DNA of 64,000 nt. Origin: Burkholderia pyrrocinia (GTDB lineage: Bacteria > Pseudomonadota > Gammaproteobacteria > Burkholderiales > Burkholderiaceae). The first letter of the stretch is position 1. The number at the start of each line of letters is the position of its first letter. The notes beneath the pieces were generated by a model that had not been told where the DNA came from, searched no databases, and saw only the letters and a program-made list of their open reading frames with translations. The DNA lies in contig NZ_CP070979.1 of the NCBI RefSeq assembly GCF_018417535.1, positions 1,178,001 through 1,242,000 on the forward strand. Direction: 5' to 3'. Below, piece by piece: positions 62,869 to 64,000 of this stretch. The position numbers and the translations under genes were made by a program.

Positions 62869-62920
62869 TGGGCGGCACGGCCTGCCGATGGTTTGCCATT
62901 CCGATTCTCACCGCCATTTC

Positions 62921-63247
62921 ATGAAACTTCATGGACAGTTCCGGCTCGACGCCCGGCGCATCGGCGTGCTCGCTGTGCAGCTCATCCTCACCCAGCTCGC
63001 GCTTGCGTTGTTCAACCAGTTACGCACGATGGTGACGGGCCTCGTGACGGGCACTGGCAATCCGGTCGCATTCGCGAGCGGGCGGGGCGACGCTGCACGG
63101 ATCATGCGTATCGTCCGTGCGAGCTTCGCGCTGTCGACGCTCGCCGCGCTCGCGTTCTGGCTGACCGCGACCGCGACGATGCTGCTGCGCACGTTCGAGT
63201 ACCGACTGGGTGCGTCGGCGAAACAGGCCGGAGCGACACGGTCATGA
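62921..63247 (+). pseudogene. Shrunken MATE transporter remnant
   Basis: A 108-codon frame whose pieces match the intact MATE at 17047-18423 in order. Residues 1-28 match its N-terminus (MKLHGQFRLDARRIGVLAVQ versus MKLHRQVWLDARQIGVLAAP). The middle matches the helix 2-3 region (NQLRTMVTGLVTGTGNPVAF) and the end its C-terminus (TATATMLLRTFEYRL versus AATASMLLHKFEGNL). Two large in-frame deletions removed most helices, so transport function must be lost although the frame is open. It still couples to the FecCD gene by an ATGA overlap. Confidence 0.85.
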
Positions 63248-64000
63248 ACGAACGGCCTGCGGCGGCGAAGCGCGTGCGTGTTTCGCGGCTGCGATCGGCT
63301 TCCGGTGGGCACGCACGTGTCGGTGCGATCATGCTTGTGCTGATCGTCGCTCTCGCTGCGATCACGCTCGCAAGCCTGTGCGCAGGCAACCTCGTGCTCG
63401 GTCCGGTCGCTGCGCTCGATGCGCTGGCCGGCGGCGACACGCCCGCCGCGCAGATCGTTCACGCGCTGCGGCTGCCTCGCCTGATCGCGGCACTGATGGT
63501 CGGCGCGAGCCTCGCGGTGGCCGGCGCGCTGATGCAAGGCATTACGCGCAATCCACTGGCCGATCCGACGCTGACGGGTGTCGTCAGCGGTGCGGCGCTC
63601 GCGGTCGTAGCGGCGACCGTGCTGGCGCCGGCCTGGTCCACCGGTACGCTTCCGTTCGTGGCGCTGGCCGGCGGCAGCATTGCGGCAACGCTCACGTTCG
63701 GGCTGGCGTGGCGCGCACGGCTGTCGCCATTGCGTCTCTCGCTGGCCGGGACGACGATAGCTGCGCTCGGCAGTGCGGGCGTCATCTCGCTGATGATCGT
63801 GGCGGGGCCGCAGGCCGGGCCGTTGTTCTACTGGCTGGCCGGCGGCTTCGCGGGCGTCGGCTGGCAACAGGTCGCGATGGTCGCGCCCTGGGCCGTCGCG
63901 GGGCTGGTTGCCGCTCTGGCAGGTGCGCGCGTGCTCGACACGCTCGCACTCGGCGACGAAGCGGCGCAGAGCGTCGGCCTCGATCTGCTGCGTTGGCGCC
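63244..64000 (+). CDS. FecCD-family siderophore ABC permease, 3' end cut by window
   Basis: An inner-membrane permease of the BtuC/FecCD family, open to the last base of the window (about 252 residues seen). Diagnostic segments are HALRLPRLIAALMVGASLAV, AGALMQGITRNPLADPTLTG and LFYWLAGGFAGVGWQQVAMV. The start ATG overlaps the MATE remnant stop. The frame runs on past the window; an ATPase and binding protein are expected further right. It takes the ferric siderophore delivered by the upstream receptor across the inner membrane. Confidence 0.93.
   Translation, partial: MNERPAAAKRVRVSRLRSASGGHARVGAIMLVLIVALAAITLASLCAGNLVLGPVAALDALAGGDTPAAQIVHALRLPRLIAALMVGASLAVAGALMQGITRNPLADPTLTGVVSGAALAVVAATVLAPAWSTGTLPFVALAGGSIAATLTFGLAWRARLSPLRLSLAGTTIAALGSAGVISLMIVAGPQAGPLFYWLAGGFAGVGWQQVAMVAPWAVAGLVAALAGARVLDTLALGDEAAQSVGLDLLRWR

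Overview
ORGANISM. High-GC coding DNA with strong G/C third positions, an OmpC-like trimeric porin, a BMP-type nucleoside ABC system and a DUF3683-type FAD/Fe-S oxidase all point to a Burkholderia sensu stricto (B. cepacia complex-like) chromosome. This is inferred from gene families; no rRNA lies in the window.

LAYOUT. (1) 1-9.1 kb is ordinary housekeeping: a polar amino-acid ABC transporter (left end cut), a purine/nucleoside-type BMP ABC transporter with a porin, and a GNAT acetyltransferase. (2) 9.1-10.5 kb is gene-poor and holds the 3' end (domains V and VI) of a decayed group II intron. (3) 10.5-18.4 kb has an intact FecI-like sigma gene followed by broken fecR and broken TonB-receptor remnants. 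Then comes a tight operon: Fe(II)/2-oxoglutarate amino-acid hydroxylase, SbnB-, SbnH- and SbnA-like enzymes (2,3-diaminopropionate chemistry) and a MATE exporter. (4) 19.7-24.8 kb has a LuxR-type regulator, a small membrane protein and a large core-type FAD/Fe-S oxidase. (5) 24.9-32.4 kb has a type II thioesterase diverging from a LolCDE/MacB-like envelope export operon (ATPase, FtsX permease, YtkA-like lipoprotein, DJ-1-like protein, LolA-like protein, beta-barrel, RidA). (6) 32.4-58.2 kb is a biosynthetic gene cluster. Leftward genes encode an ACP, a Cys-nucleophile alpha/beta hydrolase, a second SbnA-like PLP enzyme, a GNAT, an amidohydrolase and a diheme peroxidase. Rightward genes encode a haem-oxygenase-like diiron oxidase, a stand-alone adenylation enzyme, FAAL-ACP, a PKS (KS-AT-DH-KR-ACP), NRPS1 (docking-C-A*-PCP-E) and NRPS2 (C-A*-PCP-R). 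(7) 58.4-64 kb has an intact fecI-fecR-TonB receptor set, a shrunken MATE pseudogene and the start of a FecCD permease.

HOW IT FITS. A fatty acid is activated by the FAAL, extended and dehydrated once by the PKS, joined to two amino acids (the first epimerised) and released reductively, predicting a lipo-dipeptide aldehyde or its cyclised/reduced form. Both in-line adenylation domains have lost their motifs, including the A10 lysine, so amino acids must be loaded in trans; the only free-standing adenylation enzyme is in the same operon. The PKS and the Cys-hydrolase end in nearly the same peptide, a likely shared docking tail for the N-terminal docking domain of NRPS1. Lux-box-like sites at a constant distance from -10 elements precede the divergent core operons and the export operon, tying them to the LuxR regulator at 19.7 kb. 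I do not recognise this cluster as a described pathway.

The two fecI/fecR/receptor/MATE sets flanking the cluster are decayed in complementary ways, which suggests an old duplication or split of one iron-uptake locus.
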